NCBI GenBank assembly: GCA_013339895.1
Contig: JABACO010000001.1
Span: forward strand, 28,478,523-28,542,522
Length of the DNA stretch: 64,000 nucleotides
Direction: 5' to 3'
DNA from: Ephydatia muelleri
Lineage: Eukaryota > Porifera > Demospongiae > Spongillida > Spongillidae
Part shown: in pieces, positions 23,646-36,052 of the stretch
Layout of the letters: the number at the start of each line of letters is the position of its first letter
Numbering within the stretch: position 1 is the stretch's first letter
Made by a program: the position numbers and the translations under genes
Notes under the pieces: generated by a model
What the model was told of the DNA's origin: nothing
The model's input: only the letters and a program-made list of their open reading frames with translations
Database searches by the model: none

Positions 23646-24236
23646 AACCGATTATACGCGGAATTGTAACGTCATTTTTCATGCATGGTATCAGAATACG
23701 TTCGTACTGTACATACCACATGCACGGCGTGGAATTTTTCAGAGAGACAATTTTTTGAGATCTTGTGCATGAAGTTTCGTTTTGCAGTGGTTGTGATCGA
23801 CGCAACTTTTTTTAGCGAGAGATGATCATTTGTATATAACGTCTCTGATTGAGCATATGTATGTAGTTTTGTATGTAGCTGGTCACAGTAGCGCGTAGGT
23901 GTACGTGAGTGGACTTTGTGTTGTGTGTGGGTGCATACATGGTTGTACGCTATACTTAGGGATGCGTTGGTAGCAAACGCTGAATGTACGTATATAGTAA
24001 TGTGTTGATAGGCGTGTATGTGCGCTGAGTGTGCAGTGTCAGACCTTATCACGCGCTGCATCCCTCCCCTACATGAAGACTGTATGATATAGCTATTTAA
24101 CTTTTGCAAAGACCCTGTTGGTAACAATCATTTGTTTACGGCCGTCTCTATACACACAATAACCACTGGAAATGTCGTGCTATCACGGCCAGGCTGCGTA
24201 TAAACGCAAATTTGCGTCTTCCGTGTATAATCGGTT
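23646..24236. mobile_element. 591-bp element with 18-bp TIRs
   Basis: AACCGATTATACRCGGAA occurs at 23646 and inverted, ending at 24236, with one mismatch. No coding region is recognised inside. No target duplication is clear. It abuts the hairpin at 24235-24323. Confidence 0.45.
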
Positions 24237-24323
24237 AATGTACTATGTTATGCATGTAAGTTTATTTTTACACTGGATCCAGTGTTAACAACACTTACAT
24301 GCATAATATAGAACATTAATACT
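24235..24323. repeat. Hairpin, ~27-bp stem
   Basis: TTAATGT..CTATGTTATGCATG pairs with CATGCATAATATAG..ACATTAA across a short spacer, with two mismatches. Confidence 0.6.
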
Positions 24324-24907
24324 CGATTTAGAACAATCTTGTTGAATTCAGATTTTAGAAAATTAGTCGTAAAAGCTATCCAACTTTCTACACAATGTTT
24401 GACACTATTACTACATGTAGCTTCATATGAGCTTCGATTCAGATGCTGCGTCAGTTTGAATCACTGAGGGTAAGAGTGTCCCAGAATAAACTACACTTTT
24501 TTCTAATCTGTTTTCTTGGTCCAAATTGGTACCTCGATCAAATGGATAGTGTTTGTATAAATTCTGGCACTATCCTTTCACGCAAGTGTGGTGTGCCTAG
24601 TTACCAGACCCAAGTATACACGTGTTAGTGTTCACCAGCACACATCGAGCACATGACTGGAGGGGAGGCGCCATCTCCTCTCCTTGCACATTTCCCTCTC
24701 TCCCTACCTTTCCCTTACATTTCTGATTTTTCCCCTTCCTGTGCCCCTTTCCTCATCCCCCTGCCATCTCCATCCCCTCCTACCCTTCCCATATGTCCTC
24801 CCATCTAACACCCCCCCCCCCCCCCCCACCGTCATAATTATAGTCTCCCAGCCTCACATCAGGGTACAGGTCACCAAGGGTCATTCGGCTGGGCTGGTAC
24901 TACTCAC

Positions 24908-25006
24908 CTTATTCTGATCATTAATGTGTGCCCCAGCTGATACCAATATCCTCACTACCTCTGCATGGCCATTCTTACATGCCCTCATCAGTGATGAGGT
25001 TCCATA
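24908..25006 (-). CDS. Isolated ankyrin-repeat exon
   Basis: Exactly 99 nt (33 codons, phase 0-0) between a TCTTCAG acceptor and a GTGAGTA donor. It reads YGTSSLMRACKNGHAEVVRI and then a L-V-S-A-G-A-H-I-N end, a full ankyrin consensus repeat with T-x-L-x-x-A, G-H-x-x-V-V and G-A-x-I-N. One-repeat-per-exon genes are common in animals. I found no neighbouring ankyrin exon, so this is either part of a gene with long introns or a relic. Confidence 0.55.
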
Positions 25007-25758
25007 CTGAAGAGATGAATGTATGATTATGGACATTCCACCACACAATTCCTCATGATAGTCACAGAGGACACACCCACTTCAGTGACTACTTGGCAAA
25101 AGGATTTGATGAACCAAAAGGTTCTCCTGAAGCCTGGGGATGCTAGCATTTTTATTGGCATGTGGACCATTCTCTGTTTACTCCGTGTGTGTGCGTATGT
25201 GAATGTGTGTGTACTTACTTGTAATTTTGATAATATTTCGCACATCTTGTATAGAGTATTAGAAATTGTATCACTCATTTTCGCACGAGATTGCTGCTTT
25301 CAGATGCTGCATAAAATAAAATGAACAAGGTCAATTCATGCTGATGTGTTCTAGCATGCTAGCTAAATTATGTATTTCCTGACACAATTCCTTAATATAA
25401 TAATATTGTAGTGAAATCGCGTCAGAAAAATCTCCTGATAGATGGCCCACGCTTTCCAAACTCCTTTTATTTATATTCCACACACACACACACACAACCT
25501 TCCCCCCGTGACAAAATCACTAGTGTGACTAGTAAATTTGTTGACAATGACCCATCAGTGTCTGAAGGGGTTACTATTACAGAGCCTGCAAAGAACCAAC
25601 GGCTCGTGCTAATGTGATAATGAAAACAGAGTAGTGTCAGAATCTAAGCAGCAATGAATGAAATGAACATTTCGACCATCACCCTGTATCAAAGAAGTGA
25701 ATGGGACTCCAAGTATATCAATTCTAAGAGGTCCCCATCATTCTTATCTCGGAATGTA

Positions 25759-25957
25759 GTCTCGTGCCCAAACCCAATGCATCGCAGCTGCGGGTGGATT
25801 ACATCACCGCTACGCTTGCAAGCTCCTCCAAGCAAGTTACGGGGGCGAAAATTTTATTTTTCGCCCCCGTAACTTAAATATAAAAATAAGACCTGGGAAC
25901 GAGGCTAGCGTAGCGGTGACACCCGCAACTGCGATGCATTGGGTCTGGGCACGAGAC
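25759..25957. mobile_element. Palindromic MITE related to the RecQ/DUF6589 element
   Basis: The arms start GTCTCGTGCCCA and run through CCCAATGCATCGCAG in both orientations. The centre has a second palindrome around GCCCCCGTAACTT. The inner TCGTTCCCAGG and AAGTTACGGGGGC blocks closely match the right TIR of the element at 9178-11572. Confidence 0.65.
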
Positions 25958-25996
25958 CACTCCGAATGTTTTAACTGTCATAATAGCACTAATTGC

Positions 25997-26016
25997 GGGG
26001 GGGGGGGGGGGGGGGG
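25997..26016. repeat. Poly-G run (20 bp)
   Basis: Uninterrupted G tract just right of the palindromic MITE. Similar C runs occur at 24811, 33482, 42001, 55564 and 59483. Confidence 0.9.
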
Positions 26017-26150
26017 CCAAAGTAAACACCCATCGTAATCCTAGATTTCAAGGTACCCACCACCCTACGCCCTCACACGTAACCACAAATTTGCAACCGC
26101 TTAGCAATGCGACTATTAATTGTAAAATTCTTGCAGACGCGTAGAACATA

Positions 26151-26868
26151 CTCAGGTATGTTAAGACTAGCTAGACCTGTATTTGGAATTAGCAATATCA
26201 GCAATTTTAACCATTACAAGGTGCCGCATTTCCTTAAGGATGGTTGCTATAGCTATGTTTCTTTGTACCAAACGTTTGTACAATGATCCCGCAAATTAAT
26301 GTAATTGATAGTTGTCATAGCAACCATCACCGTTTATTGCATTGCGCTCCGTAATAGGGGGCGTTTCTTAAGGTTCAAAACCCGGACGGCTAAATCTCGT
26401 TTTAATGGACTAAAAATGTCTTATACTATCTACTTGCTACTGGTCTAACTAATGCCAGTAGGAAAAACTTTGTATGCGGAAGTTGTATACAAAAATGATG
26501 AAATTTGTGCTTAATTTTTCGCAGTTTCAATGTTTGCCTGCAAGCGCTCTAAGCATTTCAAAATACGGATCAAATTGCCTACTATAGTGATTAAGTATGG
26601 TTATTCTTCAATTAGAAGAACTGTAGAAACATGCGAAAAACTATATTTTAGCCATCCGGGTTTCAATTCTAACATTCAATTCAAATATTTCGCCGCGCGT
26701 AATCGTTACCATAGAAACGACAATATACAATAAAACAGTTAAAAAACTGTTATTAATAAAAAATGTATTGAACATTATGAAACGAGTGGTAACGTCCGTG
26801 TAAGAATAAACGCTTCCTTTGGCAGCCATTTAAACATTTCAAGTGTAGTCAGTCTTAACACACCTGAG
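26151..26868. mobile_element. 718-bp TA-flanked TIR element
   Basis: The ends are inverted copies of CTCAGGTRTGTTAAGACT, flanked by TA on both sides (26149-26150, 26869-26870). A second inner inverted block, AACCCGGAYGGCTAAA, occurs near 26380 and 26650. There is no transposase. It is consistent with a non-autonomous Tc1/mariner-type element. Confidence 0.55.
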
Positions 26869-26989
26869 TAAGTAGGAGGTGCTCTCCATCCCGCGTAAAG
26901 CGTGTGCGCTTCGAGAGACAGTCACTAGCCTTATGACGTTCAATGAGCTACCACCGAGATAAGATGTATTCACGACGCAACTTAGCTAC

Positions 26990-27540
26990 CGCGCTTGATC
27001 AGGAAAATCAGTTTGAATAGGAATCAGTTTGAATGCGAGTACCCCTGGAGCTGTTACCAGCGTCCCCAACCTTTTGGCTGTGGGGAGCTCACGCAGGCCA
27101 CCATCTTGGAGTTCCTGTAGCCGAACCATGCGTGGTTTGTTAGGTCATTTCGGGAGACTCGGGGAGACAGGTGACGCTGGGTGACCTGCGTGCCAAGGCC
27201 CAGGCTTGGGTCCCCGAGTTCGAAGGTCAAGCCAGTAGTGTCCCGCCCTAGCTACATTAATAAGCATGACCACAGCCGGAACACACCAATAAAGAAGAGT
27301 TACAACAGGTGATGTAGGGGTGGAGGGTAGGTGATGCAAATTGGCGAGCTCTCCTAAAGGCACTGGAAAGTGCTGGGAGACTGCCGTTGTGTGCTCACAA
27401 GCGGGCCATGGCGCACAAAGGTAAGAATGGGGCAGACGAGGCTCGCGCACGTAACCATGCAAAACCAGACTAGGGCCATGAGTCAGCGGCAACCACAAGC
27501 ATGGGCCCACAAGTCCCTAAACACTACCTTTACAGTTAAA
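26990..27540. other. GC-rich patch, function unknown
   Basis: Noticeably richer in G+C and CpG than its surroundings. A minus frame spans 27145-27510 but has no domain, and I do not support it as a gene. It could be a CpG-rich promoter or an older repeat. Confidence 0.3.
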
Positions 27541-27635
27541 AGCGCAACTTTGTATGATGGTTCGATATACCATATACAGGTAGCAACGATCTATAATAGG
27601 TGCTACCCAATGTTAAATCGCTCCTTGCTTCGGTC

Positions 27636-27668
27636 AGAGATAGTATATAGATTATACTATCTCTGCTT
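27636..27668. repeat. Short perfect palindrome
   Basis: CAGAGATAGTATA and its complement TATACTATCTCTG are separated by a few bases. Confidence 0.7.
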
Positions 27669-28597
27669 CGGTATACCTACCCAACGAGCAAATGTTTATG
27701 CATTGGTTTGTGCATCGTAGCGCGTGCTATTTCAGAACTATTAAACTGACTGGTATTACAGCACTTTGTACAACTCCAATGTGCCACAAAAATGAACAAA
27801 CCTTGTACGTTGCCTCGCCGATCGCCTTTTTTGCGTACGCCTGTGAATGTTAATTATGACGTGACTATAAATTTCATTGCATGGCTAGCCATATCCGGTT
27901 TTAGAAAGGCATGAAACCTGAGTATCGTCATGGAGTTATACGGCTAGGGGTCAACGCATGCAATTACAATTCTATTGCGTGTACTGGAAATTTTATAATG
28001 TATTCGTTTCGCGAAAACGATCCTAACTGCAGTTATAACAATTTTGTAATGGATGCAGTAATCACATACAGGTATGATGTCATTTCTGATTTTGGCAACA
28101 GCTATTGGGCAGGGCTACGCTAACAGCATTCTTTAATGCTGCATGTGCATACATAAGAGCCTAATAAAAATACATCCACATTACACTCCTTTGTCACTCC
28201 CACAAATTTTACCAGCTTAAGATGGTGGTCAGGATAGGGTCACCACATTATCAAGTAATTACACATGCAGGTGTACATGTGTTTGCATGTGAGTGGGTCT
28301 GTACCTGTGACATGTACATTACAAACTGGTAAGTACATCCAAGTGTTTGTGCACACACAACAGACATGCATAATCCATTAACATAATACTTCTGGGAAAA
28401 CATTGATTAGTATTCTAAGATACATGCTTGACATACATGTACATGTACTAACATTTTATGGCTTCTAGTATTCATAGCTAAGGTGATTTGTGAACATGAT
28501 GATCAAATCCCTATTGGCCTATAATTACACAGTGAGCCTCTAAAAATGACTTTATTTGACTTCTCTAGTGATAAACAACACATACCATGCATATTAA

Positions 28598-28953
28598 GGC
28601 GGGAGGAGGTGGATGAGGGTGGGAGGAGGTGGATGAGGGTGGGAGGAGGTGGATGAGGGTAAGAGGAGGTGGATGAGGGTGGGAGGAGGTGGATGAGGGT
28701 GGGAGGGGATGAGGTGGGAGGAGGTGGATGAGGGTGGGAGGAGGTGGATGAGGGTGGGAGGAGGTGGAATGAGGGTGGGAGGAGGTGGATGAGGGTGGGA
28801 GGAGGTGGATGAGGGTGGGAGGAGGTGGATGAGGGTGGGTAGGAGGTGGATGAGGGTGGGAGGAGGTGGATGAGGGTGGGAGGAGGTGGCATGAGGGTGG
28901 GAGGAGGTGGATGAGGGTGGGAAGAGGTGGATGAGGGTGGGAGGAGGTGGTGA
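28598..28953. repeat. Minisatellite, ~20-bp purine-rich unit
   Basis: About 17 copies of GGGAGGAGGTGGATGAGGGT with a few variants, all purine-rich on plus. A long minus-strand open frame through it is a repeat artefact. Confidence 0.9.
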
Positions 28954-29765
28954 TAATCCCTAGGGTGTGATTGCAAAATGGAGATTAAACAATATACTTT
29001 TTATGGGAGTGCACTATTAAAGTGAGGCTAATGTTAGAGGAATATGGCAACTTGGCTCACTACACCCAATTCAGCTCCTTTTTTAATTCTTCATTTCCTG
29101 ATGAGTACCTTTGTTTAAGCACACACACCACACATATGCACACACACACCTGAATGTCTAAATTCGCACTTGCAATAGCAACCTTCCACCCCCTACCTCT
29201 ATTCTTTCTCTAATCTCTCACACCCCTCTCCTCACACAGACATCTCCTTCCTCCACTCACTTTTGCCCAGGCTATAATGGCCAGCATCATGTTGTGGAGA
29301 GAATTAATGGTGTGGCTTCAGAAGAATGAAAACATATCCATGTAAGGCTGCTGTTTGTGTGTTGTAGACTGGCTTCAGTAGAGTGATAAACATATCCATG
29401 TAAAGGGGTCAGTGCTTTGTCATGCTCTTTGTGTTTCTTTTTGTCAGTATGTGTTCTTTTCCAAGCCATCATTCATATGCAAACTTTCCTATACAGAATT
29501 GAAAGCTTAGAGAACATTATGATTGCTGAGTGGGCAGCAGCTGTTTTGGCTGAACAGCTAAGGTGGGCAGTTAGGTGAACAATAGAGAGCCAGCTACACT
29601 GTAGGTCACATGCCAGAACCATGTTGTACATGTGTTGAGTTGTGAAAACATTATGTCTAAATGCCAAGGTTACATGTCACACATGCAGAGCTTCCTCATA
29701 CAAGGCTACATGATGGTATTGGCTTGTGGCTGGAATGATGACAACTACCATCCATCCAGGGACAG

Positions 29766-30667
29766 GAGGGAGGGAGGGAGGCGAGGGAGGGAGGATGGAG
29801 GGAGCGGGAGGGAGGGAGGGAGGGTAGGGAGGGAGGAGCAGGGAGGGAGGGAGGGATGGCGAGGAGGGAGGAGGGCAGGGACGGGAGGGAGGAGGGAGGA
29901 GGGTAGGAGGGAGGGAGGGAGGGAGGGAGGGTAGTTTCCGAAGGGAGGGAGGGAGGGAGGTGAGGGAGGGAGGGAGGGAGGGAGGGAGGGAGGGAGGGAG
30001 GGAGGGAGGGAGGGGGGAGCGGGAGGGAGGGAGGGATGGGGAGGGAGGGAGGGAGGGGAGGGAGGGAGGCTGAGGGATGGGAGGGAGGGAGGGAGGGAGG
30101 GAGGAGAGGGACGGGAGGGAGGGCGTGGGGGAGGGAGGGAGGGAGGGACGGGAGGGGAGGGAGGGAGGGAGGGAAGGGAGGGAGGGATGGACGGGAGGCG
30201 AGGGAGGGAGGGAGGGAGGGAGGGGGAGGGAGGCGGGAGGGAAGGGAGGAGGAGGGAGGGAGGGAGGGAGGGAGGGAGGGAGGGAGGGAGGGAGGGAGGG
30301 AGGGAGGGAGGGAGGGAGGGGGGAGGGAGGGAGGGAGGGAGGGAGGGAGGGAGGGAGGGAGGGAGGGAGGGAGGGAGGGAGGAGGGAGGGAGGGAGGGAG
30401 GGAGGGAGGGAGGGAGGGAGGGAGGGAGGGATGGGAGGGAGGGAGGGAGGGAGGGAGGGAGGGAGGAGGGAGGGAGGGGAGGGAGGGAGGAGGGAGGGAG
30501 GGAGGGAGGGAGGGAGGGAGGGAGGGAGGGAGGGAGGGAGGGAGGGAGGGAGGGAGGGAGGGAGGGAGGGAGGGAGGGAGGGAGGGAGGGAGGGAGGGAG
30601 GGAGGGAGGGAGGGAGGGAGGGAGGGAGGGAGGAGGGAGGGAGGGAGGGAGGGAGGGAGGGAGGGAG
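29766..30667. repeat. GGGA microsatellite, ~0.9 kb
   Basis: Almost pure GGGA units, with interruptions in the left half and near-perfect in the right. Long frames on both strands (GREG-type and PSLP-type) are artefacts of the 4-bp unit. The G-strand has very many GGG tracts, so quadruplex formation is plausible. Confidence 0.95.
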
Positions 30668-30799
30668 ATTCATACTAATCACCAGAAGATAGATTTCTGA
30701 TAAAAGAGACCACACAGAACATCAGAAGATTGGTATATGGTTTCAGTACATAAATATAAGTTACTGGCAGCAGCCATGGTTCTGGTGTCTGATGGGTGA

Positions 30800-31440
30800 G
30801 TCAGGAGATGATGAGTGTATGTCTCGTATGCTGAGCTTCTCCATCTGATGAGCTCCTGAATAGTGTCTGAAGGGTGGGTAGCCTGCCCTGCAATGTGCTA
30901 TTGAATTTGGCTGTATCTAAGCCACATTGCTCTATCAGGTGTAACTTGGCTGTGAATGGCGTTCCATCCCTGTAGTGGAAGAGTGGTGCCAAGTGGCTGA
31001 ACAGCTGCAGCATCCAATACAGGCCTCCATTGTAGCCACTGGACACATGCATTGGTGTGTACGCCCAATGAAAATGGTGGTACCTCTGCTGATTTGGTCC
31101 ATTTTTCGACTACTAATGCATGCCCTCTCCTGGACCAGCTGATGTCTTGCATGGTAGGATGGAACCTGGGATTGAAACTCCTGTTCTTCATAGTAAATTT
31201 GTCAACCCGCAGGAAACCAAAGAAGCCAAGGGTTAGGGTAGCCCTGAGCATGAGGCAGTCGTGTTGCTTCAGGGAGGCTCTCTCTCCAGCTTCCTCAGCA
31301 TCTGACCCAGCATTGCCAGCGTCAGTGGCAGTCGTGCAGGCCTTAGGTGAATGGGCCCCTCTATGCACTGGATACCTAGATGGCCAGTGGTTCATGGGGC
31401 AGGGAAGATAAGATACCATTCACAGAAGTCCATTCATGGT
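30800..31440 (-). pseudogene. Tyrosine recombinase relic (DIRS/Crypton-like)
   Basis: The first frame contains LMLRATLTLGFFGFLRVDKF, the conserved helix with the catalytic arginine of tyrosine recombinases. It is followed by PLFHYRDGTPFTAKL. After a frameshift and small deletion, a second frame ends IRWRSSAYETYTH, the region carrying the nucleophilic tyrosine. The H-x-x-R box between them is lost. Which mobile group it belongs to cannot be told from this fragment. Confidence 0.55.
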
Positions 31441-31810
31441 TTGACCCATGTAAACAACCAGTTTACTGAAGTAAAGATTGGATGTAACATGAGAACACAT
31501 GCACACACATACACACTCACCCTCACATCATTCATCATCATCATACACATACACACACAGTCAAGCTGAGGGTATTCATACTACATGCTGTAAAGAGGTG
31601 AGGTAAGGAGTGAGGTAGTCTTCTGTACATCACTGATTGCTCTTTATACAATCCCAGCAACAAGAAACCTTTCTACACACATGACACAGTGATGACATGT
31701 CTGTGCTTCCACTGAATCTGTCAAACTACATTTCCTTATGAAAGGTTGTGGTCTGAAAGAGTTGTAAAGTTCAGAGTAAATGTTTACAATAGGACATTTC
31801 AACCGTGTGC

Positions 31811-31813
<3 letters not shown>

Positions 31814-31846
<33 letters not shown>

Positions 31847-31859
31847 ACACACACACACA
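31814..31859. repeat. CA microsatellite
   Basis: CA dinucleotides with one TA interruption. Confidence 0.95.
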
Positions 31860-32191
31860 TATCACATGCCTTTGGCTATGAATATAATTGGCTGTGACAA
31901 TATCACATGACTGGAGCATGTCATAATGCTTCAGGGGATTGGATGTTCCTCACAACTAAACATCTCATCTGTCTACCAATGAACAAGGAAATTATCAGAC
32001 ATGTGGAAGGCTTAGCCAGCAATGACTGACCAGTAAGCAAACAAGCTAAATCCTAGCCACAGTATGCCAGCTGAAATCAAAACAGGAAGATGTTCACAGA
32101 ATGTCGATACACTTTATTTACTTATATAATTGTTTTAAATCTGCACAAACAAATCTATAATACATGTAAAGCAGAAATCGATAAAGAGAAC

Positions 32192-32237
32192 CTGTGTGTG
32201 TGTGTGTGCGTGTGTGTGTGTGCGTGTGTGTGTGTGT

Positions 32238-32274
<37 letters not shown>
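32192..32274. repeat. TG microsatellite with CG interruptions
   Basis: TG/CG dinucleotides, about 80 bp. Small frames across it are artefacts. Confidence 0.95.
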
Positions 32275-32281
<7 letters not shown>

Positions 32282-33107
32282 TACCCGGATGAGCCAAAAT
32301 CAGCATGAACAGTTAGTCTTCACAGCCATTGAGTCATTACGCACACATGTGTGCACACACACATGGCTATGCCAGCAGATGTACACTGAACAATGGTTTA
32401 TTGCAAGAATTCTGCATGCATGATGATGCTGCCACCAAACACACACCTGATACGTATGCAAATGAACACACAAAATTCCATGCATCTTGATTGAGTAAAA
32501 GATGATAGCAATAACGTTTCCAGTCCAATCATTTACAATGTTTTGTCACATTAGAAGTAATGCACAGTGCTTTCGAGGGAATAACATCTCTGTTGAACTC
32601 TACATTACATGTGTTGATAGAGTCACCACCTCCACATTTAAGAATCAGACCCAATCATTTTGTTGCCGTTTCAATATGTGATGTGCTTTCTGATTTGCTC
32701 AGAAAAGTGATAGCATAAAATGGTGACCAAATCTGTACAGTACAAAGCAACATGCACTAAGCATGCATTTGTAGTGCACCACACACTCTGAGCTAAAGGT
32801 GTTAAAAGGGCCAAAAGACCCCACACTATTTAGATATTTAGTTTACCTTGACATTCTGCAGTCATTTAAACACTTAACGATGACCTATTAAAGTTTTGAG
32901 GGGAGCTCTGACCTTTAGTGGTAAGCATTGAAATTCACATATCAGCCCTTTTGATGAATGCTGTGTGTTGACTGATCTTGAGAGTTACAGCTGTTAGGTC
33001 ACATGACCATGTCTGATTGTCTTATACATGTAGTGTACATGTGTTGGTTCCATTGTGTCCTGATGCAAAGATATATGCACACAATGTTGTGTGTACTGGT
33101 AGGCTGT

Positions 33108-33300
33108 ACATAGAGTTCTACAAGCTACTCTTCTAGTCACATGGTTGTATTGTATAAGGTGTTCAGACACTACACAAGTATGTGAATAGACATTGTGTAG
33201 CTAGGTGATGGGACATCAATGATAGGTGTGTGAATGGAGGGAGTGAATGAAGTAACCTAAGGAGTGAAAGTGAATGGAGTAATGTAGGGACTGCAAAAGT
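33108..33300. repeat. Dispersed repeat family R1
   Basis: A segment with CTACAAGCTACTCTTCTAGT, TTCAGACACTACACAAG and GGGACATCAATGATAGGTGT. Related copies occur near 40092-40290 and 47010-47160, inverted at 45780-45908, and partly at 34900-35040. No coding content. Confidence 0.65.
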
Positions 33301-34184
33301 AGGGGTGTTTTAGCGTATCAACTATGTACTGTCAAACTCCACCTTATCATAATTGAGGTATCAGATGTTTGCTAAGCTACTAGACCATAAACATCTGACT
33401 TGTAATCCATTGAAAAGTTATTATTTTATCAACCATTGACAAGGTTGAAATTGATACTGATCGATAGCAGAGACCTCCTCTCCCCCCCCCCCCCCCCCCC
33501 ACCACAAACAAATAAGCCTTTCATATGCAAGGTCAAAGAAACTGTTAAACATACAGTACATGAATCAGCATGTGAGATCCACAATACTTACTGATTGGTC
33601 CAATATCTACTACTCCATAGTGTGGGAGGAACAGCAACGTATGCAAATCTATTGTGAAGACAAACAACTATTTGTTATGATAAAGCATGGCAGAAAACAG
33701 TAAAAGCAAAGCAAGCCATGTTGTGTTGTGCCATGAGTGTGACCTGGCTATGCAAACATCTGAGCAGTTGTTCACAGCCAATGGAGTCATCTTGCACTCA
33801 AGGACACACACATAAAGCATGATTGCAAGAGTCTAGCAATGGAAGATGATGCTACCACCAAACACATGACACATACGTGACATTATATGCAAACATACTC
33901 AATTATTCAGAATCACGAGGATTAGGTACTTCATGCATTTATTGGACACTTATGAATGCTGCAACAATACGATGTTATTGCTATGTTGCTACAGTGGGAG
34001 CTAAAGCTCATGAAAAGAATTTTGTAAAAGGGATGAAATATACTAGGTTTGCTCTTGTCCTATCATCCAAGAGATGCTTCTCAAATCGCAAGAGATGCAT
34101 TGGCCAAACAATTCTCGCCCTACTAAAGACAGCTACATGTTAGAAATGCGCTCTTTAGTCCACACACTTCTATGTTAACCAAAC

Positions 34185-34480
34185 CATGCCTATGCCATTC
34201 TCATTGACCCACCTTGTCCAACCTTCCAGATGTTCATAAACAGTGCAGCAATTGAAAAGCTGTGTTGACTGGTGCTCATATCATGGCTGAACTGAACAAT
34301 GGAGAGTCCCCAGCCTTCAGGGGAAGTGTACAGTGTAGGTCACATCATCAAGCACCTGTTGAAGTTTGTTGGACTGTGAGTGTGTGTACAGCTTGCCTTT
34401 ATCTGGTCATTTGAAGGCCACATCCAGCTTGATGGGTGTTAATTGTAGTGTGATTCTATCTATCACCATTAAAAGAGGGA
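34185..34480. repeat. Dispersed repeat family R2 (second copy 38705-39070)
   Basis: Both copies share CCAGATGTTCATAAA, GTTGACTGGTGCTC, ATGGCTGAACTGAACAATG and CCCCAGCCTTCAG in the same orientation. A third partial copy lies near 32980-33090. Confidence 0.65.
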
Positions 34481-34539
34481 ATTCTGTCCCAGTCATGGAA
34501 ACCCTGAGTTCAGATGAAGAATATTCATGTGTCATGTGG

Positions 34540-34624
34540 TGTGTGTGTGTGTGTGTGTGTGCATGTGTGTGTGTGTGTGGTGTGTGTGTGTGTGTGTATG
34601 TGTGTGTGTGTATGTGTGTGTGTT
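34540..34624. repeat. TG microsatellite
   Basis: TG dinucleotides with a few interruptions. Confidence 0.95.
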
Positions 34625-35825
34625 GTCAGTACTAGTACAAAATCACAATTCTAAATGTACATGATCACTTCTTACAAGTACACATAGCTATGTGCTATGT
34701 AGCTCAGGGAGAGAGGTACATTACAGCCCTACATGTATGACATCATGTGTGAAAGGAGGATGTGGTAAGGATGACATCATCAGTAATTACATAGATGGGT
34801 CCACATTATGGTAAGCTGCCTGAATGGTTGTATGCCAGCTGATCGATGACCCTAGGTGAAAGGAGTAATACTGGTGGCTTCAGGCAGGGGTCCCTAAGTG
34901 CTCAACATGGTTGGTTGAATTGTAGCCATTACACAAGTATGTAAATGGGTGTGTGAATGGAGGCAGTGAATGGAATAACGTAGGGACAGCACTAGTACAG
35001 GTGTACTATGGTAGGGTCAACTTTCTATTGTCTAATTCCACCATCTCCTTCCTTGAGCTTTTTAACACTATGTGGAGTGGTAGAGGGGAGGGGAGTGTGT
35101 GCAAATTTAACTCATTGATTGTGTCCCAGGAGGTCAACAAAAATCTGTGTCACTACTGATCACAACAGTTTAATAGTCATGACTTCTATATGCACGGAAA
35201 GCCACTATCGTGCAGTGAAGTCCGCATACATACATTATGTAATTGTGGAAGGTGGGCAGTCATGATACTCCACACATCATGCACTAGAGTGGAACAGTCT
35301 GACCAAACATAGGGTTCTTGTCACCAACTAACATACCAGAGCCCATCATGCGGAATACGCTCAATAACCCTTACACATTGCACAAGTGATTGATTATTCA
35401 TGCAGGCAATAATTTTTCTTGTGTATCTGGCAGTCTCTGTTACACACACTGCTTTCTCTCTGCACCTAGTATATTGTAATTACCCGACATGACTGTTTTT
35501 ATTGTGGTTGTTTTGTCTTGTTTTTATTTGTAAACAAACAGACAGGTTATTACAAAAAGGATGTACATGCAGCCATGTTCAGAATTGACTTTGTGGAATC
35601 TTCATAACAAAGAGGATAAAGAGTCAAGCAACACAGCTGGTAGCACATGACTTTCACACATGGCAGTGTGATGATCACCAGCATGCCATCAAATTAACAC
35701 ATTAGTTGGCAGACTAGGCAAGCTATAGCCTGCCAGAGTGATTAGGACATGTGTGAAGCATTGGTGGTTCAGACCAGGAAGTTATGATAACCATACATGT
35801 ACTGGTGGTTAGGTCATAGCTACTA

Positions 35826-36052
35826 GGAGTGATGGTGGAGAGGTGGAGAGGTGGAGAGGTGGAGAGTGACAGGTGGAGAGGTGGAGTGACAGGTGGAGAG
35901 GTGGAGAGTGATGGGTGGAGAGGTGGAGAGTGACAGGTGGAGAGGTTGAGAGTGATGGGTGGAGAGGTGGAGAGTGATGGGTGGAGAGGTGGAGAGTGAT
36001 GGGTGGAGAGGTGGAGAGTGATGGGTGGAGAGGTGGAGAGTGATGGGTGGAG
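35826..36052. repeat. Minisatellite, 22-bp purine-rich unit
   Basis: Units of GATGGGTGGAGAGGTGGAGA (plus GT) and shorter ACAGGTGGAGAGGTGGAG variants, about ten copies. Purine-rich on plus, like the array at 28.6 kb. Minus frames rich in STSPPITLHL are artefacts. Confidence 0.9.

Noticed and set aside
27145..27510. 121-residue minus frame in the GC-rich patch
   Set aside because: No domain or splice context; open frames are expected in GC-rich DNA.
28598..28953. CRISPR-like regular repeat
   Set aside because: Head-to-tail units with no unique spacers; animal DNA context.
28503..28976. 157-residue Pro/Ser/His-rich minus frame
   Set aside because: Translation of the 20-bp minisatellite.
29696..30715. 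339-residue PSLPPSLPP open frame on minus, and GREG-type frames on plus
   Set aside because: Pure consequence of the GGGA microsatellite, which has no stop in several frames; no flanking coding structure.
32118..32308. Small frames rich in CVCV or HTHT
   Set aside because: Artefacts of the TG/CA microsatellite.
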